The position numbers and the translations under genes were made by a program. From assembly GCA_964425215.1 (NCBI GenBank), contig CAYRLW010000013.1, positions 1-64,000 on the forward strand: a DNA stretch of 64,000 bases, written 5' to 3'. Each line of letters opens with the position of its first letter. Position 1 is the first letter of the stretch. The DNA comes from CAYRLW01 sp964425215. Lineage in GTDB: Bacteria; Spirochaetota; Spirochaetia; Treponematales; Breznakiellaceae. The notes below the pieces were generated by a model. It ran no database searches. It was not told where the DNA came from and saw only the letters and a program-made list of their open reading frames with translations. Below are positions 42,268 through 50,722 of this stretch, piece after piece.

Positions 42268-43551
42268 ATGAAACAGTATGTAATCGAAGGTGGACAACCC
42301 ATTCGGGGCACCATTCGCGCTAGTGGAAATAAAAACGCCGCCCTTCCGTGTATCGCCGCCGCTATCCTGACCAACGAGCCCGTAATTCTCCGGAACATTC
42401 CCATCATTGAAGACGTGCAGGTCATGTTGGATGTGTACCGTTCCCTGGGCGGAACGGTGGAACATTTGGGTCCCAACGCCTTCAAATTGAGCGCCCCCAA
42501 CTTGGGGTCTTCTGAAATTCCGGCGGAATACGCTAAAAAGATACGGGCCAGCATCCTCTTCGCGGGGCCCCTGCTCGCCCGGACCGGAACGGCGATTCTG
42601 CCCCCCCCCGGGGGCGATGTGATCGGTCGCCGACGCTTGGATACCCATTTTTTGGCGTTGACCGAGCTGGGCGCGGAGGTGGAGATCGACGGGGCCTTTG
42701 TCTTTTCGGCTAAACGGCTCTACGGGGCGGACATTTTTTTGGACGAAGCATCGGTAACCGCCACGGAAAACGCCGTTATGGCGGCGGTGCTCGCCCAGGG
42801 CCGTACCACATTGACCAACGCCGCCAGCGAACCCCACGTCCAGGACCTTTGCCGGATGTTGGTAGCCATGGGGGCGCAAATTGGCGGCGTGGGTTCCAAC
42901 ATCCTTACCATAGACGGGGTGGATAGACTTCGGGGCGCGGATTATGAAATCGGCGCCGATTTTATGGAAGTAGGTTCTTTTATAGGCCTAGCCGCCGCCA
43001 CCCGGGGCGAGTTGACCATCCAAGGGGCAAACATACGGGACCTGCGGCCCGCAAAAATCGCCTTTGGGAAATTGGGCATCCATTGGGACGCCGTGGGGTC
43101 GGATATTCACGTTCCGGTCAATCAACAGATGATGGTAAATTGCGATTTGGGCGGAATGATCCCCAAAATCGACGACGCTCCTTGGCCGGGGTTCCCCCCC
43201 GATTTAACCAGCATCATCACCGTGGTGGCTACCCAAGTGGAGGGGACCGTGTTGGTCCACGAAAAAATGTTCGAGTCCCGGATGTTCTTTGTAGATAAAT
43301 TGATAGGCATGGGTGCCCGGATTGTTCTGTGCGACCCCCACCGGGCGGTTATTTCGGGGCCTTCCAAACTGACGGGCAGTGAACTGACCAGTCCGGACGT
43401 CCGGGCCGGCATGGCGATGGTCATCGCCGCCCTGTGCGCCCAGGGCCGCAGTGTTATAAAAAACGTATACCAGATCGAACGGGGCTACGAACACCTGGTG
43501 GACCGGCTTGCGGCCCTGGGCGCCCGGATCAGCCGGCAGGAAGAATGTTAG
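42268..43551 (+). CDS. murA: UDP-N-acetylglucosamine 1-carboxyvinyltransferase with Asp in place of catalytic Cys
   Basis: 427 residues, full length. Family motifs: GTIRASGNKNAALPCIAA near the N-terminus and RASILFAGPLLAR. It transfers enolpyruvate from PEP to UDP-GlcNAc, first committed step of peptidoglycan. The flexible active-site loop reads PPGGDVIGRRRLD: residue 117 is Asp where most bacteria have Cys (Cys115 in E. coli). Asp variants remain active but are not alkylated by fosfomycin, as known in mycobacteria, chlamydiae and Borrelia. Its stop overlaps the convergent J-domain gene by 4 nt. Confidence 0.95.
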   Translation: MKQYVIEGGQPIRGTIRASGNKNAALPCIAAAILTNEPVILRNIPIIEDVQVMLDVYRSLGGTVEHLGPNAFKLSAPNLGSSEIPAEYAKKIRASILFAGPLLARTGTAILPPPGGDVIGRRRLDTHFLALTELGAEVEIDGAFVFSAKRLYGADIFLDEASVTATENAVMAAVLAQGRTTLTNAASEPHVQDLCRMLVAMGAQIGGVGSNILTIDGVDRLRGADYEIGADFMEVGSFIGLAAATRGELTIQGANIRDLRPAKIAFGKLGIHWDAVGSDIHVPVNQQMMVNCDLGGMIPKIDDAPWPGFPPDLTSIITVVATQVEGTVLVHEKMFESRMFFVDKLIGMGARIVLCDPHRAVISGPSKLTGSELTSPDVRAGMAMVIAALCAQGRSVIKNVYQIERGYEHLVDRLAALGARISRQEEC

Positions 43552-44360
43552 CTTCCCTCTAGTTGTTCCATAACCCTCCGATAGGCGGATTCTATTTTCA
43601 TAAACGCTTCGGTCATCCGTTCCTGTCGGTAGGTTTCAAGATTTTGAAAACCATCGGGGTGAAACTGGACCGCCAGCCGCCTAAAGGTGGCCTTGACCTG
43701 CTCCACCGGGGCATCTTTTGGCAGGCCCAGCACGATCCAGGGGTCCTCTTCCGGTTCCACGGTCTCCGGTTCCCCCCCTAAGCCAAGCCGCTCCGCTTCT
43801 TTTACCGTTTCTACCGTGGTGGCCAGGGACCGGAGCGCCCTGAGTCCCCGGTTGCGACTTTCCCCCGGTGGGAGCCGGGCGGTAAGGCTTTCGGCCAAAA
43901 GGTCCGCGTTAAGGGTGTCGAGCCTTTGTGCCGCGATGCGACAGAAGGATTCGATAAAGGGCCGGGGATCCTCGCCGTATCCGGACGGGAAGGCCCATCG
44001 GACGGCCCGTCCCACGGTTTCCGTAACCAGGGCTCCATCGAAATCGGAACGTCTCCGAGAGACGCCCTGGGGCCTTCCCCCGGTTACCGAGTGGATCACC
44101 AGCAGGGTCCCCAGGGCGCAGAAGGCCCCGAGGCCCGGCAAGGGTTCGTAGAAGGAAGATTTTCCGGGATTCTCAAAGTATTGGCCTATCTGCCGGTCCG
44201 TGGAGAATTGTTTGTACAACTCATCCAGTAGGTGCCCTATCAGCAGGCCCCCTAAAAGGCCCACCAAACCGCCGGAAAGGCCCACCAGGGCTCCCAAAAG
44301 CTTTCCCAGGGGAATTGAACGGTTTCGGATAAAAGAAAGCCACGGGGGAAGCCGGATCAT
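43548..44360 (-). CDS. Membrane-anchored TerB/J-domain protein (DjlA-like)
   Basis: 270 residues from ATG 44360. This start overlaps the upstream stop (TAATG) and is preferred over an in-frame one 108 nt upstream. A membrane segment with Gly/Leu repeats (GLSGGLVGLLGGLLIGHLL, about 20-40) is followed by a TerB-like helical domain (about 85-180) and a C-terminal J domain (about 200-268) with the HPD motif (QFHPDGFQNLE). The J domain should stimulate DnaK ATPase at the membrane. DjlA has the same order of parts. It is the last gene in a three-gene minus operon with two membrane proteins. Confidence 0.8.
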   Translation of the reverse strand: MIRLPPWLSFIRNRSIPLGKLLGALVGLSGGLVGLLGGLLIGHLLDELYKQFSTDRQIGQYFENPGKSSFYEPLPGLGAFCALGTLLVIHSVTGGRPQGVSRRRSDFDGALVTETVGRAVRWAFPSGYGEDPRPFIESFCRIAAQRLDTLNADLLAESLTARLPPGESRNRGLRALRSLATTVETVKEAERLGLGGEPETVEPEEDPWIVLGLPKDAPVEQVKATFRRLAVQFHPDGFQNLETYRQERMTEAFMKIESAYRRVMEQLEGS

Positions 44361-46168
44361 TATCCCTGCTGTCCCGCTAAAAAGATCAGGGCCATCAGAA
44401 GGAGCCCCACTTCCAAAGCGATAAAGAGGGGTAAGGCTTGGGCAAACGGCTGGGTAAGGACCATCCATTGGCCGGCGATTTCCATGGTTCGGCCCAGAAG
44501 TTGGGTAATTCCGTTCATTACGAAGGGCAAAAGGGCCACCATGGGGATTCCCAAAAGACCTACTTTTTTAGTGGTCCGTAAACGCCACCCCAGGGCGAGC
44601 ATAAATACCGCTAAAATAAGAAATTCCATGGGTTCGGAAATACGCTTTAACAATTCCGCTTGAAAGGTCTGGGGAATAAAGCCGTAGGCGGAAAGTTTCT
44701 GGGACGCGTTAAATAGATCAGCTATGGAAAGATCCTTTAGCCCCCGGTCCAAGCGAACCGCCAGGGTAAAATCCTCAAAGGAAATGGGTAATACAATCTG
44801 ATTCGGTGGCGATCCCAAAGCCGAGGCGGGGGTCCAGGTTGCGCCCCATTGCCGTTTTGAATCGTTCCTATCCACCGCCCGCAACAGAAGGACCAGTTGG
44901 GTCTTTTTCTGAACCTTGCCCTGGTCCTGCTCCCCCGATTCCACCGTAAAGGGGACTATTTTTCCATAGGGGGCCGTAACCGTGTAACGAATAGAGAAGG
45001 CGGGGTCCACATTGACCAGTTCAACACCCATACCGTAGGCTCCGTCGGAAAGGAGGGACAGGGTGCTTAGTCGGAGAATGTACCTCCCGTTTTCTCCAGG
45101 AAGGGAAAACAAAATATTTCCAAAAACCGTTCCCAGGGATTTACCAATTTCATCGACGAAAAAGGCCTGTTGCCGCAAACCCTGGCTAGCCACGGTTAAA
45201 TAGTTCCGCACATCCGGGTCTTTGGGATTTTGGAGGGCCAGGTCTTTAAAAATATAGTAGCCCCGGATCCAATCCCCAGAAACCAGGGCGTTGTACCCTT
45301 CCTGCTTCCGTTGAAAAAGGGTGTAGGATTGAACTTCCTTGGCACTAGGAGTCTGTTGTTTAACCGCTTCCCAAGCTTGGGCCGCCAATTGAAGGGCCGA
45401 AGCGGCCTCGGGGCTTCCTTCCTTAGCCAGCCGCTTTCCCAGGGTGGCTAACCAGTGGGCGTCGTAGGGCCTTCCTTCCCGCAACGCCTGCCTTGCCATA
45501 TCCAGGGCTTCCGTCGCGTTGAGGGGGCTCCGCATCCCCGGCAAAATATTTTCCGACCCCAGGACCGTTTTTTCTTGGGCCTCCGGAGCCATAGAATTTA
45601 CCGATGCCGTATTGGTTGGATGTCGCAGGGCTTCCATCCCCAGGCTGATAGCCTTTTCTAGTTCGGGATATTCCCTGTTTTGGGGCCAAATTTTTTTGCA
45701 GATCCCAAAGTAATAATACGACGCGTCTTCCCAGTTTTTTTGTGCCGCTTCTTCTGTGGCTTTCTGAATCGCCGTGGTATATAGGCGACCCTGCAAGGTC
45801 ATGTTCGCCCGGGCATTGAGGGCCATAGGAAGGGCTAGCAGTATTAAAAGACCGTAAATTCCCGAGGCTACGATGGATCCTACGATTGGTTTCGTCATAG
45901 TCTCTAAGAATTGGGGGGAAAATCGGGTAAACTGGTTTTTTTCGTATACGTGGAACCCAAAAAATGCGACTATACCACTTAACGCAAGGGCTGGGAAAAA
46001 ATGAATAAAATCGATAAGGCTCAGGATTACAGTCCAGGATCGATTATAAATGGCTAAAGGCGCCGGCTCTTGGTTCCATATCAAGCGATACCCCAAGGAA
46101 CCTACTAACCCAAAGAGAAGGTAGAGAATCATAACGGAGCTCAATTTAAGTTCCCTACCGTTTGCCAT
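44360..46168 (-). CDS. Membrane protein of unknown function with large soluble middle domain
   Basis: 602 residues. Membrane helices lie at about 10-30, 48-70 and 95-118, and two to three more near the C-terminus (about 515-600). Between them is a soluble region of about 380 residues with helical repeat character (AQKNWEDASYYYFGICKKIW, ALDMARQALREGRPYDAHWL, ALVSGDWIRGYYIFKDLALQ), which looks tetratricopeptide-like. No named family is recognised. It overlaps the upstream gene by 14 nt and the J-domain gene by 1 nt, so the three products probably act in one membrane assembly. Confidence 0.7.
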   Translation of the reverse strand: MANGRELKLSSVMILYLLFGLVGSLGYRLIWNQEPAPLAIYNRSWTVILSLIDFIHFFPALALSGIVAFFGFHVYEKNQFTRFSPQFLETMTKPIVGSIVASGIYGLLILLALPMALNARANMTLQGRLYTTAIQKATEEAAQKNWEDASYYYFGICKKIWPQNREYPELEKAISLGMEALRHPTNTASVNSMAPEAQEKTVLGSENILPGMRSPLNATEALDMARQALREGRPYDAHWLATLGKRLAKEGSPEAASALQLAAQAWEAVKQQTPSAKEVQSYTLFQRKQEGYNALVSGDWIRGYYIFKDLALQNPKDPDVRNYLTVASQGLRQQAFFVDEIGKSLGTVFGNILFSLPGENGRYILRLSTLSLLSDGAYGMGVELVNVDPAFSIRYTVTAPYGKIVPFTVESGEQDQGKVQKKTQLVLLLRAVDRNDSKRQWGATWTPASALGSPPNQIVLPISFEDFTLAVRLDRGLKDLSIADLFNASQKLSAYGFIPQTFQAELLKRISEPMEFLILAVFMLALGWRLRTTKKVGLLGIPMVALLPFVMNGITQLLGRTMEIAGQWMVLTQPFAQALPLFIALEVGLLLMALIFLAGQQG

Positions 46169-47093
46169 GGGAACTCCTTCGATCCTGGGCTAGGTACAAG
46201 AGCAGACTATAGATATTCAAAAGGATCCCCAGAGCTACCAACGCCGCAGGAGTCACCATGCTCTCTGGAAGAAACCCTTGGCTAAGGACCCCGATAAATT
46301 GTGTAGCCTCCTCCGAGTATATGGCCTGTTCGAAGAACACCAAAAAACGAAAGATCAGGGCCCCCAGGAACAGGTTCGCCAAAGGCCAGGCGGTCAAACG
46401 GAACACAAACTGGAAGGATGCCAAAAAAAACGACAGGGTAAGCGCAAAAACCAGGATGTCGAGCCAGCCCTGATCCGCCCTACGAAAAAGACGATCCGAA
46501 CTGAGAAATAATTCCTCTTCCAAGGTTCGGATCGTACCGATGGTTCCCTGCTCAAAGGGGTTTTTCCATACGACGGTTCCCGGGGCGGGAAAATCAACTT
46601 TACGCAGGGCCTTGGTCCCCTCCATCACGATCGCGCTTCCCTGGGCAATTCCGCTATCCCCCAGAACCGCCTGGACGGTGACGCCGGATTCGGTGGTATA
46701 GGCCCTAATCAGCCCCGGTTCCCCCAAAGCCTTGGGTTGATACAGCAGTTTCGCCATGGTCGCGGATACGGGGGACGCGGAGATGGTTTTTAACCCCTCG
46801 GTAATACCGCCACTCAAAAGAGTTCCGCTGAGGGTTATAACAATAAGCGTGGGCAGGGCCCCCACGGTTTTTCGGACCGAATAACTAAGACTGATCAGCA
46901 CTGTTCCGTAAAGCGTAAAAGAAAGAGCCCTTTTCAAGGCCCCATAAAATTCAATTCCCACCGCAAAACCTTGCGGCGGTAGGCTTAGGGAATTTTGGAT
47001 CCATCGGGAAAAAAAAAGCACGGTCCCGGAAACCAAAAGGAGAAGTATATACATAATTGAAAAAAACAGGATTAACCGTGCAACGCTTTTCAC
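46155..47093 (-). CDS. Membrane protein of unknown function
   Basis: 312 residues from a GTG start. Three membrane helices lie near the N-terminus (about 8-30, 50-68, 78-98) and three near the C-terminus (about 218-238, 245-262, 285-303), with a soluble domain of about 110 residues between (about 105-215). The topology resembles LptF/LptG permeases, but I see no convincing motif. It is the first gene of the operon continuing to 43548 and borders the AT-rich DnaA-box region. Confidence 0.65.
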   Translation of the reverse strand: MKSVARLILFFSIMYILLLLVSGTVLFFSRWIQNSLSLPPQGFAVGIEFYGALKRALSFTLYGTVLISLSYSVRKTVGALPTLIVITLSGTLLSGGITEGLKTISASPVSATMAKLLYQPKALGEPGLIRAYTTESGVTVQAVLGDSGIAQGSAIVMEGTKALRKVDFPAPGTVVWKNPFEQGTIGTIRTLEEELFLSSDRLFRRADQGWLDILVFALTLSFFLASFQFVFRLTAWPLANLFLGALIFRFLVFFEQAIYSEEATQFIGVLSQGFLPESMVTPAALVALGILLNIYSLLLYLAQDRRSSHGKR

Positions 47094-47404
47094 AATACCC
47101 TAGCCTAACACGGGTCCCCCGTGAATGCAAGCGCGAACGGAAAATTGTAGGGAAACCTTGCACAGGTTATCCACAACTAAAGGATTGTTTTAGGATCGTT
47201 AAAATTTGATTAACTTATACAGAATGGAGATTTGGTTGTTTTTTTTAAGCGATAAACGCGATAAAATATTATATATTTTTATATATTATATAAATATACT
47301 TTATTTTGTAGCGTTCCATGAATGTTTCTGTCTAAAGGTACCGTATACAAAGCTATACACCCCCGGGACCGCCCACGGCCTTTTAACAAGTTATCCACAA
47401 CATG
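47094..47404. other. AT-rich intergenic region with two perfect DnaA boxes (origin-like)
   Basis: Two identical direct sites GTTATCCACAAC (TTATCCACA at 47167-47175 and 47391-47399) flank a long AT-rich tract (about 47208-47320, including ATATATTTTTATATATTATA). A weaker TTATACAGA is near 47215. This is the layout of a bacterial unwinding region with DnaA sites. No dnaA or dnaN gene is in the window, so a true origin, a DnaA-titration site or a DnaA-regulated promoter remain possible. Confidence 0.5.
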
Positions 47405-48094
47405 TCAACAATTATTTTTTACCGTCGTGTAGTACCCAAATCTTCGTATAGAACGAATTTGTAGGCTTCCTTCTTCGTTTTGAAGTCCCCGTAGGTGTTT
47501 CCGTAATCGAGAAATCGTGATATCCACAACCCGGGATGAATCGGGAACCGTGGGCCATAGGTATCGTCGAATGGCGGCTCGGGAAACCCTTTGGGGCGCC
47601 GAATCCCAGAGAATTTTGAGGATTTTTGCCTCCTCCGGAGGGAGTTCTACGGAGCCCCGGGGGCCCCAAAGGGTGTTTCCTATCAATTTTAAAGGAGAGC
47701 CGGGGATTTCATACATCCCTTGGATCCCCAAAAGCCGTTTGCTTCGGACGTGAAACTCCTGGACGCTAAAGGGGTCCCGTATATAGTCCCTGGCTCCCCG
47801 GCTAAAGGCTTCTTCCATGGAGGCTTCGGGACCGTATCCCATAAACGGGTGGTAAAACTCGGTTGGATCGACCGATTCTTTTAATGGAAACGGAACAAGG
47901 TAGAGGCGGCGGGGATTGGCTACCGTATCCTCTGGGACTGCGGATGACGTTTTTATCGTTCTGGAGGGGTCAGAAAGCAGAAGCATGGGGTCAACGAAAC
48001 GGATTGCAAAAGAAAAAGACCCCTTTTCTAACAAACCTATTAGAAAGGGGTCTTGGCATACAACGATAACCGTCGCAGGATGATTATCGGTCAC
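47405..48094 (-). CDS. Winged-helix (OmpR-type) protein with degenerate receiver domain
   Basis: 229 residues from a GTG that overlaps the pspA stop (TAGTG). The C-terminal half (about 125-225) is an OmpR/PhoB winged helix: VELPPEEAKILKILWDSAP, RAAIRRYLWPTV, VDITISRLRKHLRGL and RRFGYY. The N-terminal half keeps the end of a receiver (GARDYIRDPFSVQEFHVRSK) but the acidic pocket and phospho-Asp are not evident, so it is probably phosphorylation-independent. It is the last gene of the STAS-YbjN-PspA operon, so it may regulate a membrane-stress response; this is inference. Confidence 0.75.
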   Translation of the reverse strand: MTDNHPATVIVVCQDPFLIGLLEKGSFSFAIRFVDPMLLLSDPSRTIKTSSAVPEDTVANPRRLYLVPFPLKESVDPTEFYHPFMGYGPEASMEEAFSRGARDYIRDPFSVQEFHVRSKRLLGIQGMYEIPGSPLKLIGNTLWGPRGSVELPPEEAKILKILWDSAPQRVSRAAIRRYLWPTVPDSSRVVDITISRLRKHLRGLQNEEGSLQIRSIRRFGYYTTVKNNC

Positions 48095-48789
48095 TAATGG
48101 GAGCTCTCCGGCAGGGCTTTCATTTTTTCTTTTAGTTCGGTCAGCATAAGATCCGCGGAGCTGTCCGATTTTTCCAGGGCGGCGAATTTCTTCTCCAAGT
48201 TTGAGTCCGCCGAAAGGTCCTCCAACTCCTTAGCCGCGTCGGCTTGGGCTTCCATTTGGTCGACCTTTTTGGCCATCCGGTCAAAGGCGTCAAAGGCGCT
48301 GGTATTTCCGGTGACGCTGGAAATAGTATTTTGGATTTTCTGCTGGGCTTCCGCTCTTTTTGCCCGGGCTACCAAGAGATTTTTCTTTCTCTGGGCTTCT
48401 TCTATTTTAGCCTGCAGTTCCCGCAGGGATTCCTTTAATTTTTCTACCGAGGCCTTTTGGGCGGTCCATTGTTTTTGATATTCCTGATAGGCGTTATCGT
48501 ACTCCTGTTTGCGAAGGAGGGCTTCTTTGGCTAAATCGTCCTGACCGGCCCGGACCGCCAGCATGGCCTTCCGTTCCCACTCTTGGGCCTGGGCCTGCTG
48601 ATTCGCCGTTTCCCGTTCCAGCTTTTTCTCGTCCGCGATGGCCATGGCGACGGCTTTTTTCGATTCGATCAGCTGTTCGTTCATATCGATCAATAGCTGG
48701 TTCAGCATCTTTTCGGGATTTTCGGCTTTATTGATCATGTCGTTTACGTTCGACGAAATTAGGGTCTTTAAGCGAGAAAAAATACCCAT
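48094..48789 (-). CDS. pspA: PspA/IM30 family membrane-maintenance protein
   Basis: 231 residues, nearly all coiled-coil helix, with the family N-terminus MGIFSRLKTLISSNVNDMI and ENPEKMLNQLLIDM. PspA/Vipp1 proteins form ESCRT-III-like rods on the inner membrane and respond to loss of membrane integrity. AGGAGGT precedes ATG. Upstream genes encode a YbjN and a STAS-zinc-ribbon protein, downstream a winged-helix protein. No PspF-type activator or PspB/PspC is in the window, so control is likely by a different route. Confidence 0.92.
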   Translation of the reverse strand: MGIFSRLKTLISSNVNDMINKAENPEKMLNQLLIDMNEQLIESKKAVAMAIADEKKLERETANQQAQAQEWERKAMLAVRAGQDDLAKEALLRKQEYDNAYQEYQKQWTAQKASVEKLKESLRELQAKIEEAQRKKNLLVARAKRAEAQQKIQNTISSVTGNTSAFDAFDRMAKKVDQMEAQADAAKELEDLSADSNLEKKFAALEKSDSSADLMLTELKEKMKALPESSH

Positions 48790-48821
48790 AAATTGAAACC
48801 TCCTAGAAACCGTCGACGGGT

Positions 48822-49202
48822 CTACGTCCGGAACGGTGAAAGAATAGAATAATGCTGGGACAAAGCCAAGGCGATGGCGTCCAAGGACGCCCTAAAATCT
48901 TCAAAATCCATGGTATCGTATTCTAAGGTGTCGATAAGAACTATCTCTTCGTTTTCCAACGCGTAGGCTCCGTGGAGAATGTCGTTGGCGTTTAATTCCA
49001 GTAATTTGGTAAAAAACTCCAGGCGCCGTTCTTTGGGGGCCGGCATGACGACCACCCGTATAACCACCAGCGGGGGGGCGTACATGACCACCACTCCGTT
49101 AAGCCCATGGGCCGGGTCTTCAATAAGCCACATATTCTCATCAATTTCCCGATACGTAAGCATCAAATCGATGAGAAACCGTTCAATCTTTGAATTGGCC
49201 AT
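48822..49202 (-). CDS. YbjN-like protein
   Basis: 126 residues from ATG 49202 (MANSKIERFLIDL), chosen because AGAGGAG precedes it; an in-frame start 24 nt upstream lacks one. The fold resembles YbjN / type-III-secretion-chaperone-like alpha-beta domains (VVVMYAPPLVVIRVVVM, LNANDILHGAYALENEEIV, SLDAIALALSQH). Proteins of this kind are commonly encoded near pspA and are thought to assist it, but the biochemical role is unknown. It lies between STAS and pspA genes with gaps of about 33 nt. Confidence 0.75.
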   Translation of the reverse strand: MANSKIERFLIDLMLTYREIDENMWLIEDPAHGLNGVVVMYAPPLVVIRVVVMPAPKERRLEFFTKLLELNANDILHGAYALENEEIVLIDTLEYDTMDFEDFRASLDAIALALSQHYSILSPFRT

Positions 49203-49235
49203 GGAAAACTCCTCTGGGGGCCCCAACGACGGTTT

Positions 49236-49787
49236 TTAACCTAGGAACACCTGCCCCGCGTTATCGATGGCTAAAATCGTTTTGCATTCGGAACAGCGGA
49301 ATCTGCCGGGTTTAACCGCCTTGAGTTTTTTAGAACAGATGGGGCAGGAAAAAATCTTGGGAAACACGGACGTTTTTTCCGACGCGTTCCCCGCGCGGAA
49401 ATAATCGATGGATTCTTCTAGATTATCCTTAATATTAAAAAACTGGGAAAACCCTAACAGCTGGAATACTTCGTAGACCTTTGGCTGAATTTCTAAAAGA
49501 ACCAAATCACCCCCCCGGGGTTTTACGGACTTTAAAAAAGCGGTAAACGATCCAATCCCGGTGGACGAAACGTAATTTAATCCCCCACATTGAAAAATCA
49601 GCTTGGTATATCCCGTTTCTATCGCCTTTGCGACCCGTTTTTGAAAATAATTGGAATTATAGGTGTCTATATATCCGGTAAGGAACAATACGAGGCACCC
49701 TTCTACATCACCGACCTTTTGTAGTTTGATTTTAAGGCTTTCATCCTTTTCGTCGTCAAACCCAGGCACAATATCGTTGTTTGTCAT
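49236..49787 (-). CDS. STAS-domain (anti-sigma antagonist-like) protein with C-terminal zinc ribbon
   Basis: 183 residues. The STAS domain is at about 20-125, with the phosphorylatable Ser context LNYVSSTGIGSFTAFL as in SpoIIAA-type antagonists. The C-terminal 40 residues hold a zinc ribbon CPIC...CSEC. Such fusions suggest partner-switch signalling read out through a metal-bound arm. GGAAGGAGCG precedes ATG. It is first gene of the STAS-YbjN-PspA-winged-helix operon, under the promoter at 49892-49920. No RsbW-like kinase or sigma factor is in the window. Confidence 0.85.
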   Translation of the reverse strand: MTNNDIVPGFDDEKDESLKIKLQKVGDVEGCLVLFLTGYIDTYNSNYFQKRVAKAIETGYTKLIFQCGGLNYVSSTGIGSFTAFLKSVKPRGGDLVLLEIQPKVYEVFQLLGFSQFFNIKDNLEESIDYFRAGNASEKTSVFPKIFSCPICSKKLKAVKPGRFRCSECKTILAIDNAGQVFLG

Positions 49788-49891
49788 GACGCTCCTTCCG
49801 TTCCGAAGGCCGTTCGGCTCTAATATAGAGCCGGTGGCACACTATGGGTATCCTCTTCATAGTATCGGCCGTTGCCAGCTCAATATATCAT

Positions 49892-49920
49892 ATATTATTA
49901 AGCAGGCGCAACTTTGTCAA
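49892..49920 (-). promoter_or_regulatory. Promoter of the pspA operon
   Basis: Minus strand TTGACA (49920-49915), 17-nt spacer, TAATAT (49897-49892): near-consensus housekeeping boxes. The leader to the STAS start at 49787 is about 100 nt and contains a GGCTCTAATATAGAGCC hairpin. Confidence 0.75.
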
Positions 49921-49957
49921 ATGAGATATTCTAATTTTATACTCCTTTTTCCTTTTG

Positions 49958-50686
49958 TCAAAGGGTTACCCCTCCGTCCACAGAAATTATGGCTCCATTT
50001 ATCCGGGGCGATAGGAGGATCTGGATTCCTAGTTCCGCCACATCCTGGGGGGACAGCAACTCGTGGGCCGGGCTTTTGCTTTTGCCGTAGGCCCGAGCTT
50101 CTTCGGAAAGGTATTCCGTATCCACAAACCCCGGACAGATCATATTACAGGTGACCCCCCGGTCAGCGGCAGTTTTAGCGGTCGATTTAACCACCACCGC
50201 CAGGGCCGTTTTCGCCGCCGAATAGACCGCCGTGCTGGTAAAGCCCCGGATCGTATCCGTATTGGTACCCCCAAAGAGGAGTATCCTTCCCCAACCCCTG
50301 TCCAGCATACCGCGGAGAGATAAAGAAACCAGGACCCCAGGCCAAGAAAAATTTGCCCTGGTCAGGTATTCCCAATCGTGGCTCGTACATTGTTCCAGGG
50401 GTTTTCTCAGAAAGGGTCCCCAGGCCCACACCAGAATATCCGGCGAGGGGACACGATGAAAAAGGCTTTCTACCGATTCGGCGGAGGTGATAGGGTGCAA
50501 GAATCCCTGGGCCGTACCGCCGGCGACTGCAATGTCCTGGAGTACCCGGCGCAGGCGGTCCTCCGAGGATCCCCCGTGGACCGTGACCCGGGCCCCCCGT
50601 TCCGCTAATTTTTGAGCCATCACCGCCCCTATCCCGCCGGTGCCCCCAACCACCAGGGCTGGTCTACCGGAAAAATCCGTTTCCAT
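49958..50686 (-). CDS. Short-chain dehydrogenase/reductase (FabG-like)
   Basis: 242 residues from ATG 50686; an in-frame GTG 9 nt upstream is the alternative and neither has a Shine-Dalgarno. The NAD(P) motif is VVGGTGGIGAVMAQKLAERG (residues about 12-31). The catalytic Tyr-Lys is YSAAKTAL (about 154-158) and the Ser/Thr position is in LFGGTNTDT. It ends SVDGGVTL, typical of FabG-like enzymes. The substrate is unknown. It is divergent from trmJ with a 36-nt gap. A TAGTAT box lies 10 nt before the ATG, so the mRNA leader is very short. Confidence 0.82.
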   Translation of the reverse strand: METDFSGRPALVVGGTGGIGAVMAQKLAERGARVTVHGGSSEDRLRRVLQDIAVAGGTAQGFLHPITSAESVESLFHRVPSPDILVWAWGPFLRKPLEQCTSHDWEYLTRANFSWPGVLVSLSLRGMLDRGWGRILLFGGTNTDTIRGFTSTAVYSAAKTALAVVVKSTAKTAADRGVTCNMICPGFVDTEYLSEEARAYGKSKSPAHELLSPQDVAELGIQILLSPRINGAIISVDGGVTL

Positions 50687-50722
50687 GGTATACACGATAC
50701 TACAAGATTAGGGGGAAGTGTA

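Noticed and set aside
47094..47404. Calling this the chromosome origin outright
   Set aside because: Two DnaA boxes and AT-rich DNA support it, but dnaA, dnaN and a skew switch are not seen, so it stays origin-like.
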